In this document: piece by piece, positions 48,701 to 59,689 of the stretch
How the letters are laid out: every line of letters begins with the position of its first letter
Position numbering within the stretch: the stretch's first letter is position 1
From: Antedon mediterranea
Taxonomy: Eukaryota > Echinodermata > Crinoidea > Comatulida > Antedonidae
DNA length: 64,000 nt
Direction of reading: 5' to 3'
Assembly: GCF_964355755.1 (NCBI RefSeq)
Contig: NC_092676.1
Coordinates: 7,112,288-7,176,287, forward strand
Notes under the pieces: generated by a model
Seen by the model: only the letters and a program-made list of their open reading frames with translations
What the model was told of the DNA's origin: nothing
Database searches by the model: none
Translations under genes and position numbers: made by a program

Positions 48701-51700
48701 TGTTGTTATTCGTGATGAAATGGTTTTTGCTTTAATTGAGTGATCACCATCAAAATGTAATTTTGTTAGATTTCTTTATGGAGAAATTTGAGAAACAAGC
48801 CAAACCTAGTAATAGACAAAAATACAGTAATATTCCTCATTTTGGACAACCCTATTAAGGAACATCACTATTGAGGGTATACTTTTCTCTAAGTGAGGGA
48901 CAATGTGTGTTTTAACACTACGGCCAACCCTACTTTGAAGGTGACACTTCAGGATTTTGAGAATAGTGTGGGTTAAAAGTGGTGAAATCAAGTGCAGAGT
49001 TTAATTTGATGTCCCATCTTCACTTGAATCCGCCCCTGCTTTTTTGGTCACCTAAGGGGTCCTCTTTATTAGGAGTTCTACTGTTATGTATAAATACATA
49101 CATATATTTATAAACTTAACAGGCACAGATCATATATTTCATTTAATTTTAGGCATTGCCCCAGGCAAGTGATGAAGATCAATCATTATTTTATTTTGTA
49201 TCCGTTGAGATCCAGCCACTGATAACCACAGTATTGTCATTTTTTCAGTAATATGCCTATATATACATATACATATATTTTTCATTTATTTTTAGGCCTT
49301 GCCTCAGGCAAGTGATGAACAGCTAACGTTAGTTGACCTCATTACAGCTATCCGAGCCCTTCCAACTGACACGTTAATACAAACAATTAAACAGGTTTTA
49401 AAAGTACCTCCGTTCACCATTAAGAATAAGGTAAGTAGTAGTTATTATTTTTATTTTCTTTTTTAATTTAAAAGATGTATTGTCTCCCAAATACATGAAA
49501 AATAAATTAAAAAAAAACAGATTTTGAATAGGCCGTTCTGCAGTTTTAATAAAGTTAAAATGTGAAAGGTGATTAGGTGAATTCTAAAAATATGTCTAAA
49601 GCTCTACACTATCAAACTACTGTAGTTTGATAAAAAAAAAAGTGCCCAAATATGGTCGTGATATTCCCAAATAATATGGTAGTAATGACATCATCATGTC
49701 CATATATGTCCACATCAGATTTTGTTGTCACATAAAATTTGATAGTGTAGACAAAGCTTAAGTGAATACAAATCATATCCTTGAGATATTTATTGAATAA
49801 ATAAAAATTATGTTTATGTTTATGTCGCCTAAGGTTTATTGGTGAGTACAGCGACCAGCTCTTTTAAGGAGTTTTAAATACACAACAAAAAACAAAGATA
49901 TAATACTGTATAACCAGGGAAGAGTTGGTATAACATAGATTTTATTTTTGTTCATGCTAATACAAAAAAATAAACAACAAAGTAGACTTATATTTGATTG
50001 GATATTATTCAGTCAGATGATTGATCAATACTTAAATCAGACTGCCTGTGACGTATGTAATCTGCTATCTTTTTCAACCACCACCATTTAAACTTATTTT
50101 AATTTTAATTTTAACCGGTGGCCATGACTTAAAGTTTGTTTAACAAACTTATTTTTGGCCTCCATCCACACGCCACCTTATCCTAATTTTGTTATTTCAG
50201 TTTAACGAATACTATATTATATTATCATGTGATTGTATTTATTTGTGTGTGGAAAATCAATAAAACAAACAAACAAACAATGTATTACAGTTAATATTAC
50301 ATTATTATAACAACATTAATATATGTATGAGTATATTATTATTGTTATTGTTTATATTGAAATACTAATCATTATGTGAACACATTTATTTCAATATCTG
50401 TAAAAACTCAATTTAGTTTATAAAGTGCTTTAATTTGTTATGCTGAATAAAGCAGATAACCTGAAAATGTACAGTAATGATTACTGGAACTATAGTACTC
50501 ATTATAGGCCGAACTAAGGGGTTGTGTCCAGACCTCATCACCTGTTCCTAAACTAAGAACTACCAGGTTGCTGGCAGAGCTAGAGTATATGCCATTCCCA
50601 TATGAAGAAACCATAGTGTCCCCATTCTTCTTGATAATAGTTCCCATATAGTTTCCACTTTTAACCGCTTTCTTCTGAGATGTGTAATGAAATATGTAAG
50701 TGCCTGGATACTGACAAACAAACTTTCCTGTTTTCTTATCATAGTGATTGCCTATGTTTGTGATAACATGGTTGTATTTCATCGGATCGCTTGCAGAAAG
50801 CTTTCCTGGGGTTGTTTTATAAACGACGGAGAATGCCGATTTCTTCTGGATTATAGGAGCAGCGTGTTCTCCTTTATCTCCTTTTCTCCCTAGATCTCCC
50901 TTTAATCCTTTATCACCAGTAAGACCCATTGCACCTTTTTCGCCATGATGCCCTTTATTTCCTGGTAACCCTTTGTTACCGGTAAGACCCACTGGACCAT
51001 ATTTACCATGGTGTCCCGTATCTCCCTTCTCTCCTTTTGGACCGTCAATCCCTGCATCTCCCTTTAGACTTGTCAATTGCTCTGCCTCTCTTTTTTCTCC
51101 TGTTACCTCTTGGATTTCTTGTGGAGGACAAATACATTCTTGAGTACCAGTTGATTGAATAGCACAGATAAGACTGAGTTCTATCAGAATTGTAACGTAC
51201 AACATCTTGGAACTTATCTGAAATCGGTAATATTTCCCGAAAATGAATCCAATTGTAAATTTTCAAACAAATTATTCTTAAAACAAATAAACCAAGCCCT
51301 TTGGAAAGTGACTGCAGAAATCAACAGAGGATGCACTATCAATGGAGAACAAAAACTTGTATCCTGAATTTTAAACAGGCTTTTATAATCCACTAAAAAC
51401 TAAATAAAAAATATTCACCATTCACCACTGCGACTAAATCAATTGACAATTTTCATCATGCGCCATCAAGGACAAATAATTATCTTGTTCATTTGGCAGC
51501 AGGTGGAAAAACTACCCAAAGAAGAACAAAAAAATATATAATTTCTACTTACTAGGCACTGAAGAAGGTAAACTTTTGTCTTGTAAGTTGTTAATACAAC
51601 AATACTTAAATGTGTATTGTTTCTCAATGTGAGCGAGCCGCACCACACCGATTCTTTTATACACTTTGGTGTGCATTATTTCCGTTTGTAAATTCAATGC

Positions 51701-54700
51701 CACATTCCACAAAAATTCCCTTTTAAATCCAAGCTCTTTCACACAGTTCCTTATTCTGGGAATTGTTTTCCCAAGGAAGAGTAGGATTTATCTTGGTCTT
51801 CCTTGTTTTTCCAGATGAAAGTTTTTTTCCTGTCAAAATGTGTGCTTTAAAAGTTCTTGCGGATAATATTTAAACAGCAGTTTTGTTTCCTTAATAAGTT
51901 CAGGTTACAGTAGTTAAAATAATTAATGTAAGATAACTGTACAAATATATATCCCATAAAAGCAAAAGAAATGAAAGTATAAATTTATTATATATAAAAT
52001 TATAACTCATGAATAAGATATTGTATCTCATTAAAAAGATTCATTCGGTTGGTATTACAAATAAAATATAATAGTTAATTATATCTTAATAGTAATAGTA
52101 AATAACGATTATTTTATTTACCTGACGTTTCGCCAACTATCAGTTGGCTTTCTCAAAGTGTAGTGACACGTATGTCACCGTTGACCTCTCGATGATGTTT
52201 AGTAGTCAAGTGTGGACCAATGTGTTGACCACGTCATCTAGAAGTCAACAGTGACATACGTGTCACTACACTTTGAGAAAGCCAACTGATAGTTGGCGAA
52301 ATGTCAGGTAAATAAAATAATCGTTATTTACTATTACTATTACGGGTGAGATATAATTAACTATTATATTTTAGATATTGTACCTCTTGCAATAATGATC
52401 ATAAACATTGTTGATCTAAGCTGTATTTATGAATTTTGTTTATAAACTCTCCGAGGTGTTAATTATTTGCGAGGGGTTTAGCGGGGCGTTTATCCGAGTC
52501 ATTTATAGATGTGGAAGTCAATGAATTTTACTAAATATATAAATGTGTTATAATACAATATTGTGTGTAATGCATGTGGTGGGGCGTTTATTTGGAAGAA
52601 CAAAATTAGGACCATGGGGCGTTTATTCCAAACGATGTTCTATGCCGGGAAGGATGTGTTTATTCAAAGCGGGACGTTTAATTTAATAAATGTAGTATTT
52701 GTATTCCTATTAAACGGTTAATGCCTCTTTTTTTTTATTTTAGAACCAACCCTCTTTAGAAGTTAGTATGCTCCAATTTCTGTATGCCTATGTGCAGCGT
52801 TCTGGTATCGTTGGAATACGAGATTCCTGGCCTTCATTGTTGTCTCTGTTGAGAGACGGACTACAGTTGACCCTGTCTCCTCCTGGCCAGTTTATGCTGT
52901 TTGGGTAAGAACAAAATATGGTGTATTTTTGTTAATTTTTTGATGCGAAAACGAGGCCTGGGTTCCATTGTAATTTTCTTTTTTCATTTCGTTAATTAGG
53001 ATTCTAAATGAGTTTGTGCATCGTGCTCCACCTTTCGAGGAAAGAAAAGACATCCGTGATTTACAGGACATTACGCAAAAACTCATTGAAGCCTGTAACC
53101 TGATTGCTGGATCATCGCTCGAACCCACGACTTGGCTCAGAAGGAACGTCTCTGTCAAGTTTGAGCCACAGAAAAATGTAATTGGCGACGGTAAGTTAAA
53201 ATATTGTATTATAAAGAAATAATGAAAGAGAATGGGGAGAATATTTTTTTAACACATCTATTGTTATATAGAAACGTCTTTTTGAAAAAGCCGTCTTTAT
53301 AACACTCTGTCTACACTATCAAACTTTATGTGACAAAAAAATATGTTGATGTGCCCATATATGGACACAATGATGTCATAACACTACCACAAAAAATATG
53401 TGATGTACCCATATATGGACACAATGATGTCATATAACTACCATATTTGGGCATATCACTACCATATTTACTTACTTCTTCTTTATTGTATCAAACAAAA
53501 AAAACATTTTTTCCTTTGAATAATTATTTTTTATGACAATAAACACAAAACTTGTTTTCTTAGGAACTGATGACGAAGATGGTGATAACTTGAAAGACAC
53601 GACAGCCAGTGTAAATGCTAAGAATAAGCTGTATTCACAGTACAGTGTACATGCTCTTACAATATTAGCCGAAGTATGAATTTTGTTTATATTATTATTA
53701 TTTTAGTATTTGAAATAAGAAATAAATATACAAAAATGAAAATATCTGTTTATTGTGTATGAACATGCTGTAAGTAAACTTGTCTTTCTGTCTGTCCCAT
53801 AGGCGGATTCAAGTTGGGGTGGGGTTAGGGGATTCGGGGTGGGGTAGTGTGTGTTCCCAGTCAGCTGCTAATTGTAATGAAAATGATAGGACACTAATTT
53901 CAGTTGGACACCTACAAATTTGCCATTTTTAGGTCCTGTGCCCCTTTTTTAAAATCCTGGACCTGCCATTGTGTCTATGCCTGGTCATTTCATTGGCATT
54001 ATAGGCCGATGGAACAATATATTTAGTTTTTTGGGCCTAAACTGGGTGTATTATAATTAAAAAATGAAACATTGTCTGCTTATTAAGTAGAAAATTATGG
54101 TTGATAATATTTGTGTGTTATTTATTGACTCTTTTTATAATACAATTTTGTTTGTACTATAGTTACTTGCACTGTTACTTGATCTAGTATACGGTAGTGA
54201 TGAGAAGGATAAAGTGCTCCCTCTATTAACATCCATCATGCATAACGTTACACCTTATCTGAGAAATCACAGGTAAAGATCTAGACAATGCTCAGTCATA
54301 TCAGTTATACAGATTATTAGTTTGGCCCAATGTACAGAAATGTAGATTGTTAATGGAAAATATATACACAAAAAAATTGACGTACCACAGAATATGAACA
54401 GTTTTGAAGAAGAGCTGCGAAACGGCTTGAGAAATTGAAAAAAAAAATAAACTTTCAAACTATTTGTTGTTTTGTCAACTCTCCTAATACCGCACTCTCT
54501 TAAAACCAGAAACTCTCCCAATACCAGGAGTCCAAACAGTCACAAATTTCTATTTACTATTAAAAACACATTCCGAATACCAGACTTTCCGGAAAAGTGC
54601 TATTTTGATATAGCTATTAAAATTGAATGTACTAACATTGAATAAACTGATTGCGAACTTAGTATCGTTATGTATTTTTTCAGTGCACAGAATGTTGCAA

Positions 54701-57700
54701 GTTTCCGTGCCTGTACCAATCTGGTGGCGAGTCTGAGCGGTTACCAATACACGAGGCGTTCTTGGAAAAAAGACGCTTTTGAATTGTTACTTGATCCAGC
54801 CTTCTTTCAAATGGATGCTGTTTGTGCCAATGGGTAAGTTATTCATTTATATCATTTACAATAGAATTCGTCACAGGAGCGTATCTACACGCTTCCTCTT
54901 TTGACAGCTAAATAAAATTCTTTACTAAAGCTCTGTTTACACAAACTAATGCATAAAATTAACAAGGATAAAAATTTTTTTGTCAAACTTGATTTGGTAT
55001 TGTAGACAGCTTAAGATCAAATTAAATCAAATATTCTTTATTCATCAAACATAACACATTGTGAAATACAACAATATATGAATACATTTAATATAAAGAG
55101 ACTATTGATAGTGTTATATTTATTCATGATCGCTTTTACATATCTAGATGGCGCTCTATCGTTGACAATCTTATGACGCATGATAAGACAACATTCAGAG
55201 ATTTAATGGGTAAGTTTATATATTATATATAGTTATATATAAAATTAAGCACAAACTATTTTGTTGGGGATTTCCTACTTGGTTGCTCTTTGACTGCTAT
55301 GCACATTTTCTGTTCCTAGAACATATCAATAGAATGTTTGTTTAGTATCGTTTTGCTATTTAATAAATTAACTCCAAAACACCCATTATTGTAATCCTAT
55401 AAAAAATATATAACGGTGGATTTAAAAATATAATGTATTGTGGCCGAGTGCTTAAAATTAATTAAAATAAGTTTGTTCAATGAATTTTAACATCAGTCCA
55501 GAGCCCTGTTTTTTTTAGAAGGGTGTTTTTTTTATTATTACCTTTTTTTCTATGTTTATGAATTTTCGTATTTTTATTTTTAAGGTCGTGTGGCTGCCAT
55601 ACAGAACACCTCCTTAAATCTTTTCACGAGTCGTGAACAAGAGATGGACCAACGTGCGCAACTTTTGAAACGGCTCTGTTTCACACTTTTCTGTAGCGAG
55701 ACTGACCAGTATGTACGTTTGCTACCAGACATACAAGAACGACTTGCAGAGTGCCTGCGATTGGTCAATGTGCCCGTCGTCCACGAACAGGTGTTTGTTT
55801 GTTTTAGAGTTTTGCTGCTTAGGATTTCACCACATCACCTCACAGGGCTTTGGCCGACGATGATGTCAGAACTTGTAAGTTGTTATAGCTAATTGAATTA
55901 ATCATTAGGGAGGTTTCGCAACCTTACGAATACGATAACGAAAACGGATACGTCACACATTTGTGAAACTTTTGAGCTGATCCCCATTTTATATACGTAA
56001 ATCGTATTCGTGTTGACGAATATCGCCAGTCATATTCGTGCCTACAAAACGAGTATAGTTTTTGATCCATTTTGCATTTGAATCCGGAATGATTCATGAT
56101 TATAATATAATTATAGATTTATTGAAAGTAATTTACTAAAGTAATTTACTAAAATGCCAGGTAAATTTTGATAAATTGCAGTTTTTAAAGTCCTCACTCG
56201 CTTTGATGTTACGCTAGGCCTAGACAGCTGGCCAAGCACCAAGCAACACGTACCTGCGCTTCGCTCTAATTTACCGCAGTCATATTTTGGACGGCGCTCT
56301 CAATATTTTGTTGCCATGCGAAAAAGATTTTTACTGGCTTCCGAAAAACGAATACGTGTGCGTAACGTATCCGTTTTCGTTATTGTATTTGTAAGATTGC
56401 AAAACCTTTCTATTGTATATTATGTTTTACTATAAATGTTTAGAAAGGACTGTATGAACAATTAACTACAGATGCTAAGATATTCTTTTACTTTCCCACG
56501 TTTATGTTTTAGTTTCTTTTTCTAAACCGTTTCCTTAACTTGTAAAAAAAAAAATTCAACTTCCTTTTGCTGGTAATTTGTACATTTCTAAGTCAGAGTT
56601 CAGTAAACTTGGCAAATTGCCAATATTGTAACCAACAAAACTCTGGTGTCTGTGTTTAACAGAACTAAATTGTAGCAATTGTAATTATATAGCAACCTCT
56701 AGTGTTTGGTGTAACTTGTGTTATCAATTGTAATTAATATATAGCAACCTCTAGTGTTTGGTGTAACTTGTGTTATCAATTGTAATTATATAGCAACCTC
56801 TAGTGTTTGGTGTAACTTGTGTTGTTAATTGTAATTATAGAGCAACCTCTTGTGTTTGGTGTTGGTTGTAACGTGTGTATGAATTGTAATTATATAGCAA
56901 CCTCTTGTGTTTGGTGTTAGTTGAAATGTTTGTATCAATTGAAATAGTACTATAGACTTAGAATTTGGAGTTGATCACTTACTAAATTACAGTGGAAAAA
57001 TGAAAGTATTTCTTTAACATTAGGAATTTCACTATTTTTTAGAATGTTAATCTTTTTGTTTGTTTTTTTTTTATTTAGGTTCAGGTGTATTTACATATGG
57101 AAGAACAGTTAAAAGCTGTACAACAAGAGCAGGGTAAGCCATCAACTATGAGACGTGTTGCAAGCGAGTTTTCTATATTTGGTAATAACCAAGTACGTAT
57201 TACAAGGGAATGGCTTGGCTGTTATTTGGCAGCCTGCAAGTTCTTGGACATGGCGCTGTCACTTCCAACTGAAATGCTGCCGCAATTTCAAGTGTAAGTT
57301 GTAGGATAGAGGAACTATCACAATACTGGTATAGTAATATGAGTATTGATACAAATATATGCAGTACCAGGTAGGCTGCCTAGCTTTTAAAGCCATGAAC
57401 AATATTGCCCCTCGATACATCACCCAACGATTTTCCACTGTTCCGATACACTCTATGAGGACTAGGACTGCTTCCAGGGGAGACTTGCTGGTACCCAAAG
57501 TTAAATTGGAATGTTTCCGGCGCTCTTTTATTTATTCTGCTTGTATTTTATATAATGTATTACCTTCTGTTTTGAAAGAATGTACCAATATTAACTCGTT
57601 TAAATTTAATTTTAAAAAACACATTTTATCGTAATTGTTTAATTGAATTTTTTTGGATAATTATTTTTTTATATAATAGTTTTAAATTTAAATGTATATA

Positions 57701-59083
57701 GTAGATTCGTATTAGTTAAGTATAGTTTTATATATTTTGTCATTTTCAAGAGGGCCCCCGAATATCAGCTGGCCTGCGGGTTCAGCTGGAAGGGTTACCC
57801 TCTATAAATAAAGTTGAAATAAAAAAAATAAATAAAAATATGTAGTTTACAGTTCCTTAAAAACATAGGAATAAAGTTAATAAAGTTTTGGCAAAAATGT
57901 AGCATTAAATAGACGTGAACCATAGAAGGGAAAATATAGAATTGGAACGGGAGAAAACGTTTTTAAAGTTATAGCAGAAAGAGAAATAGAAAATCACCAT
58001 ATGAGCTTATTAAATAGTTTATAATAACATTGGTGCCCTCTATACTCATCATCATTGTGGTAGCTTCAGTTAATACCAATTTCTAAACATGCAGAACATG
58101 TATGATCATGTGATCCTTTTTTTGTCTTTTAAAGCACTGTAGGCCCAGAAGATTTCGTAAAATGTGCGAAGAAAAATTGACATTTATTTATTTTATTTTT
58201 TCTCCAACAGATATAAGTGGGCATTTATTGGAACAAAAGAAGGAGTTTCCAAGAAAGATTTCATCCCTCATATTACTAGAGTTTCTAATATGTTAAATAA
58301 TCGTCGAAAGGTAATTATATTAGTGGCGCTACCAATTTTGTAATTTTCCAAGCTACTGTCGTTGAGAAGAAAATTATTTTGTGTGTGGTAGTACTGTATA
58401 TTGTCCTATCTATTTATTTGTTCGTCTATCCAAAAATTGAATGTTATTTTCTTTGTTTTATCTTATAATCTAAACTCAATACATAGGGGTTGCTGATACT
58501 CACATGTTATGCCGCATTGTTGCTTTCGCAACCCCTTGAACGAAGAAGTAAATGAAATAACATTTTCAAAAAGATTACAATTAAATGATGAAATAAACAT
58601 TGCAATATTTTTTATTTTGAATTTAAGTTTAAAAATTGCTGTTTTTTTTGTAAGATTGAAATATCATATAAAATTTCATCTCATACTCATAATACATGGT
58701 TACAAGATCATTGTGAGATTCGAGCCGTGCGCATGCATAGATCAGTGAGCCAGCGTTTGTGGCGATCATTGTTGTTTGTACCGATTGATTAATCTTTCCA
58801 TTTTTGTTTAATTTCATTGTTGTAGGGAGGAATTCAACCGGAAAAATCATTTTTGAAAAGAACTCCAGGAAGACCACTCCTTAGTATGTATCGGATCAAA
58901 TCATTGGACCAACTTTTACCTTTTTTCAATACAATCTGTGATTTTAGCCAATTGAATGAGCCGTTAGAAAATATGACTTCCAAGAAAGCCTATTCAACCA
59001 GCAAGCAAGATGATCAGCGGGCAACGCCTAAGGAATATATCGAACGGCTGATGGAACGAGATTTCCTGATACCTCTTTCCTAA
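33733..59083 (+). CDS. DOP1: DOP1 (Dopey) family protein, complete, 24 coding exons, 2530 aa
   Basis: Coding exons: 33733-33870, 35858-36213, 37306-37495, 37956-38768, 39202-40294, 40593-40733, 42607-42878, 43299-43451, 43738-43841, 44255-46273, 46675-46891, 47649-47837, 48490-48615, 49296-49430, 52744-52904, 53000-53190, 53564-53673, 54163-54272, 54684-54833, 55148-55209, 55585-55874, 57079-57293, 58211-58310, 58826-59083. All phases agree; total 7593 nt. Human DOP1A is about 2465 aa. The N-terminus ([69 protein letters not shown]) is the conserved Dopey domain. Exon 10 (2019 nt) holds CEDVIGHS[23 protein letters not shown] conserved blocks with the preceding exons. The family works with MON2 and a Neo1/ATP9-type flippase in endosome-to-Golgi traffic, and DOP1A also links cargo to kinesin-1. 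Residues ~705-850 (exon 5) are a Lys/Glu-rich coiled-coil-like stretch. The donor after 46891 (GTTTTT) is weak. A polyA signal AATAAA is at 59452-59457. Whether it is the single pre-vertebrate DOP1 or an A/B type cannot be told. Confidence 0.95.
34166..34322. repeat. MITE family A copy (DOP1 intron 1)
   Basis: Left end AAGCTCTGTTGATACTATTA; internal duplication of CAAATATGGTAGTG; right end degraded. Confidence 0.65.
34323..35857. other. Rest of DOP1 intron 1
   Basis: AT-rich. A family B MITE end GGGACAATACATCTTTAA lies at about 35207-35224. At 35588-35625 is CCTGATGATGATCAAATACA then GATCGAAACGTTGAATC, resembling the CTGATGA...GAAAC words found in Penelope-like element ends. No exon seen. 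Confidence 0.4.
36589..36750. repeat. MITE family A copy (DOP1 intron 2)
   Basis: TCTCTGTCTAAACTATCAAA at the left and TTTGATGGTGTATAGACAGA at the right, with the two-fold GTGCCCAAATATGGTAGTGA block. See 42360. Confidence 0.75.
41106..41194 (-). mobile_element. SINE body fragment (DOP1 intron 6)
   Basis: The complement of this stretch matches 10130-10200 of the SINE in CHMP2B-like copy 2 (CTCCACTCCCAAAGACTT, TATGTAGAGCATCTTGTGTA, ATATGTTTGTCTT). Confidence 0.75.
41395..41444. repeat. MITE family A fragment
   Basis: Only one end remains (GGGCACATCACACTTTTT, GTCAAAATAGTTTGAC). It abuts the retroelement fragment that follows. Confidence 0.5.
41446..41866 (+). mobile_element. 5'-truncated non-LTR retrotransposon (DOP1 intron 6)
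   Basis: An open frame to 41709 reads [36 protein letters not shown] and [26 protein letters not shown], the usual C-terminal end of non-LTR reverse transcriptase ORFs ('P..WN.LP..I......F...L'). A short 3' UTR with GACCGAATAAATATTATT and an (ATT)n tail at 41841-41862 follows. Confidence 0.8.
42150..42360 (+). other. Unidentified open segment in DOP1 intron 6
   Basis: From about 42175 a frame reads [58 protein letters not shown] and then runs straight into a MITE at 42360. Composition looks protein-like but I recognise no family, and its ends do not fit the phase of the flanking DOP1 exons. It may be an old coding fragment cut by the MITE. Confidence 0.25.
42360..42517. repeat. MITE family A, representative copy (DOP1 intron 6)
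   Basis: Starts AAAGCTCTGTCTGCACTATC, continues TTTTGACAAAAAAAGTGTGA and TATGCCCAAATATGGTAGTG (twice), then CATCACCATGTCCATATGGG, and ends TTTGATAGTGTAGACAGAG. The family has inverted ends of about 25 bp (AGCTCTGTCTACACTATCAA) and lies between TA/TTA-like flanks, suggesting a Tc1/mariner-type mobiliser. At least 15 copies or fragments occur in this window, nine of them in DOP1 introns. The internal CATATTTGG/CATATCACTACC block varies in copy number. Confidence 0.8.
42911..43040. repeat. MITE with ATACTGTAAAACCTTG ends (DOP1 intron 7)
   Basis: Left ATACTGTAAAACCTTGAAAA with AGCCCACTGGGC; right GCCCATGGGCTTC and TTTACAAGGTTTTTTAGTAT, an imperfect inverted repeat. Confidence 0.65.
43462..43632. 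repeat. MITE family A copy (DOP1 intron 8)
   Basis: Left GCCTTGTCTGTACTATCGAA; the CATATCACTACCATATTTGG block is repeated four times, more than in other copies. Confidence 0.65.
47972..48162. repeat. MITE family A copy (DOP1 intron 12)
   Basis: Left TTAAGCTCTGTCTACACTAT; right AATAGTGTACACAGAGCTTT; four tandem CCCAAATATGGTAGTGATATG-type units inside. Confidence 0.75.
48277..48372. repeat. MITE family B left part (DOP1 intron 12)
   Basis: Starts TTAAAGATGTATTGTCCCCC, the best-preserved end of this family. The right end is lost or degraded. Confidence 0.55.
49153..49197 (+). pseudogene. Decayed duplicate of the start of DOP1 exon 14
   Basis: GCATTGCCCCAGGCAAGTGA directly after a TTTTAG acceptor mirrors the real exon start GCCTTGCCTCAGGCAAGTGA at 49296. 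The similarity stops after about 36 bp. If the GT at 49198 were used it would be an in-frame 15-codon exon, but that donor is poor. Confidence 0.6.
49465..49760. repeat. MITE family B fragment followed by MITE family A copy (DOP1 intron 14)
   Basis: 49465-49570 begins AAAAGATGTATTGTCTCCCA (family B). 49598-49760 begins AAGCTCTACACTATCAAACT and ends TTTGATAGTGTAGACAAAGC (family A). Confidence 0.65.
50438..51205 (-). CDS. Collagen-C1q domain protein (C1qDC), nested antisense in DOP1 intron 14
   Basis: Single-exon frame of 255 aa. Residues 1-20 are a hydrophobic signal peptide ([20 protein letters not shown]); CICPP at 24-28 could form inter-chain disulfides. Residues 49-114 are 22 Gly-X-Y triplets ([20 protein letters not shown] and on), a collagen helix for trimer formation. 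Residues ~119-255 are a C1q globular head: [31 protein letters not shown], then [11 protein letters not shown] and [11 protein letters not shown], all conserved family positions. The protein is expected to be secreted; C1q-domain proteins act in innate recognition, matrix or signalling, and the ligand cannot be read from sequence. A minus-strand polyA signal AATAAA is at 50390-50385, 48 bp after the stop. The gene is transcribed opposite to DOP1 and has its own promoter, probably in 51210-51800. Lack of introns in the coding part fits either the family's common simple structure or a retrocopy. Confidence 0.93.
   Translation of the reverse strand: MLYVTILIELSLICAIQSTGTQECICPPQEIQEVTGEKREAEQLTSLKGDAGIDGPKGEKGDTGHHGKYGPVGLTGNKGLPGNKGHHGEKGAMGLTGDKGLKGDLGRKGDKGEHAAPIIQKKSAFSVVYKTTPGKLSASDPMKYNHVITNIGNHYDKKTGKFVCQYPGTYIFHYTSQKKAVKSGNYMGTIIKKNGDTMVSSYGNGIYSSSASNLVVLSLGTGDEVWTQPLSSAYNEYYSSSNHYCTFSGYLLYSA
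52065..52375. repeat. Foldback element with about 130-bp arms (DOP1 intron 14)
   Basis: Left arm runs AATATAATAGTTAATTATAT to GTGTAGTGACACGTATGTCA; the right arm repeats it inverted from TGACATACGTGTCACTACAC to TAATTAACTATTATATTT. Each arm contains the hairpin GCCAACTATCAGTTGGC beside GACGTTTCG, a motif pair recalling Penelope-like element ends. Confidence 0.82.
52440..52690. repeat. Degenerate GGGGCGTTTATTC repeats
   Basis: GGGGCGTTTAT(T/C)C-like words occur at about 52482, 52580, 52617 and 52670. The complement (AATAAACGCC-like) reappears at 63655-63850. Confidence 0.45.
53303..53470. repeat. MITE family A copy with internal duplication (DOP1 intron 16)
   Basis: Left CTCTGTCTACACTATCAAAC; GTGCCCATATATGGACACAA occurs twice; the right end is lost after CATATCACTACCATATTTAC. 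Confidence 0.7.
54930..55012. repeat. MITE family A fragment (DOP1 intron 19)
   Basis: AAAGCTCTGTTTACACAAAC at the left and TTGTCAAACTTGATTTGGTA TTGTAGACAG at the right; the centre is mostly deleted. Confidence 0.5.
55910..56408. repeat. About 500-bp non-autonomous DNA transposon with 40-bp-plus inverted ends (DOP1 intron 21)
   Basis: Left AGGTTTCGCAACCTTACGAA, TACGATAACGAAAACGGATA; right end is its complement (TATCCGTTTTCGTTATTGTA, TTTGTAAGATTGCAAAACCT) with few changes. No transposase frame. Confidence 0.8.
56678..56946. repeat. Five tandem copies of an approximately 50-bp unit (DOP1 intron 21)
   Basis: The unit is CAATTGTAATTATATAGCAA CCTCTAGTGTTTGGTGTAAC TTGTGTTAT with growing divergence to the right. 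Confidence 0.8.
57365..57840 (+). mobile_element. 5'-truncated non-LTR retrotransposon (DOP1 intron 22)
   Basis: The frame to 57634 reads [40 protein letters not shown], and [34 protein letters not shown], the C-terminal end of a non-LTR reverse transcriptase ORF. The 3' UTR holds a GC-rich hairpin-like block and ends TATAAATAAAGTTGAAATAA with an A-rich tail. Confidence 0.82.
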
Positions 59084-59480
59084 AAATATTTATGATGATT
59101 GAGGGACCAATATTTATCTTTCAAATTCTGCCAATTTATGTGAACTTATAGTTAAACATTTCTCATATGTGTTTAATGGACACTAAAAACGTGACATAAT
59201 ATGTGGAGTTTCGCAAAATTGATCAGCATAGTTTTAACGTACCACACTTATATGAAAGTACATGTGCACCAATTAATATTTTTTCTGTTAAATATAGAAA
59301 GACTGAACAATTTTAATTAAAAGGTAATGTATAAAACTCCATTTTTTTTAGTTGGAGTAAAAGATTATTTTTTAAAGTATACCAGATTTTTCTGAATTAG
59401 TAAAGTTTATTTGTGTTTGTGGTTTCCTGATGTCACAAAATTTACAAGTGCAATAAAGTTTGCATATTAATGTAATGTAT
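59084..59480 (+). other. DOP1 3' UTR
   Basis: AT-rich sequence from the stop codon to the polyA signal at 59452-59457. Confidence 0.6.
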
Positions 59481-59689
59481 TATGTTTTTTTTTTAAATAT
59501 GGACAAAAATATGAAGTACTTTTAATTTCCTGTGATATAAGCCGTTTTATATTTTTATTTAAATTGGTATCATTGTAACTATATACATAAATACAAAAAA
59601 AAACATTTTCTATTCTAACTATAATTACAGTAGTAAATTTAGTTGGTGTTTGATTAGGAGACAAGAATGATAATACAAAATGCTATGGC

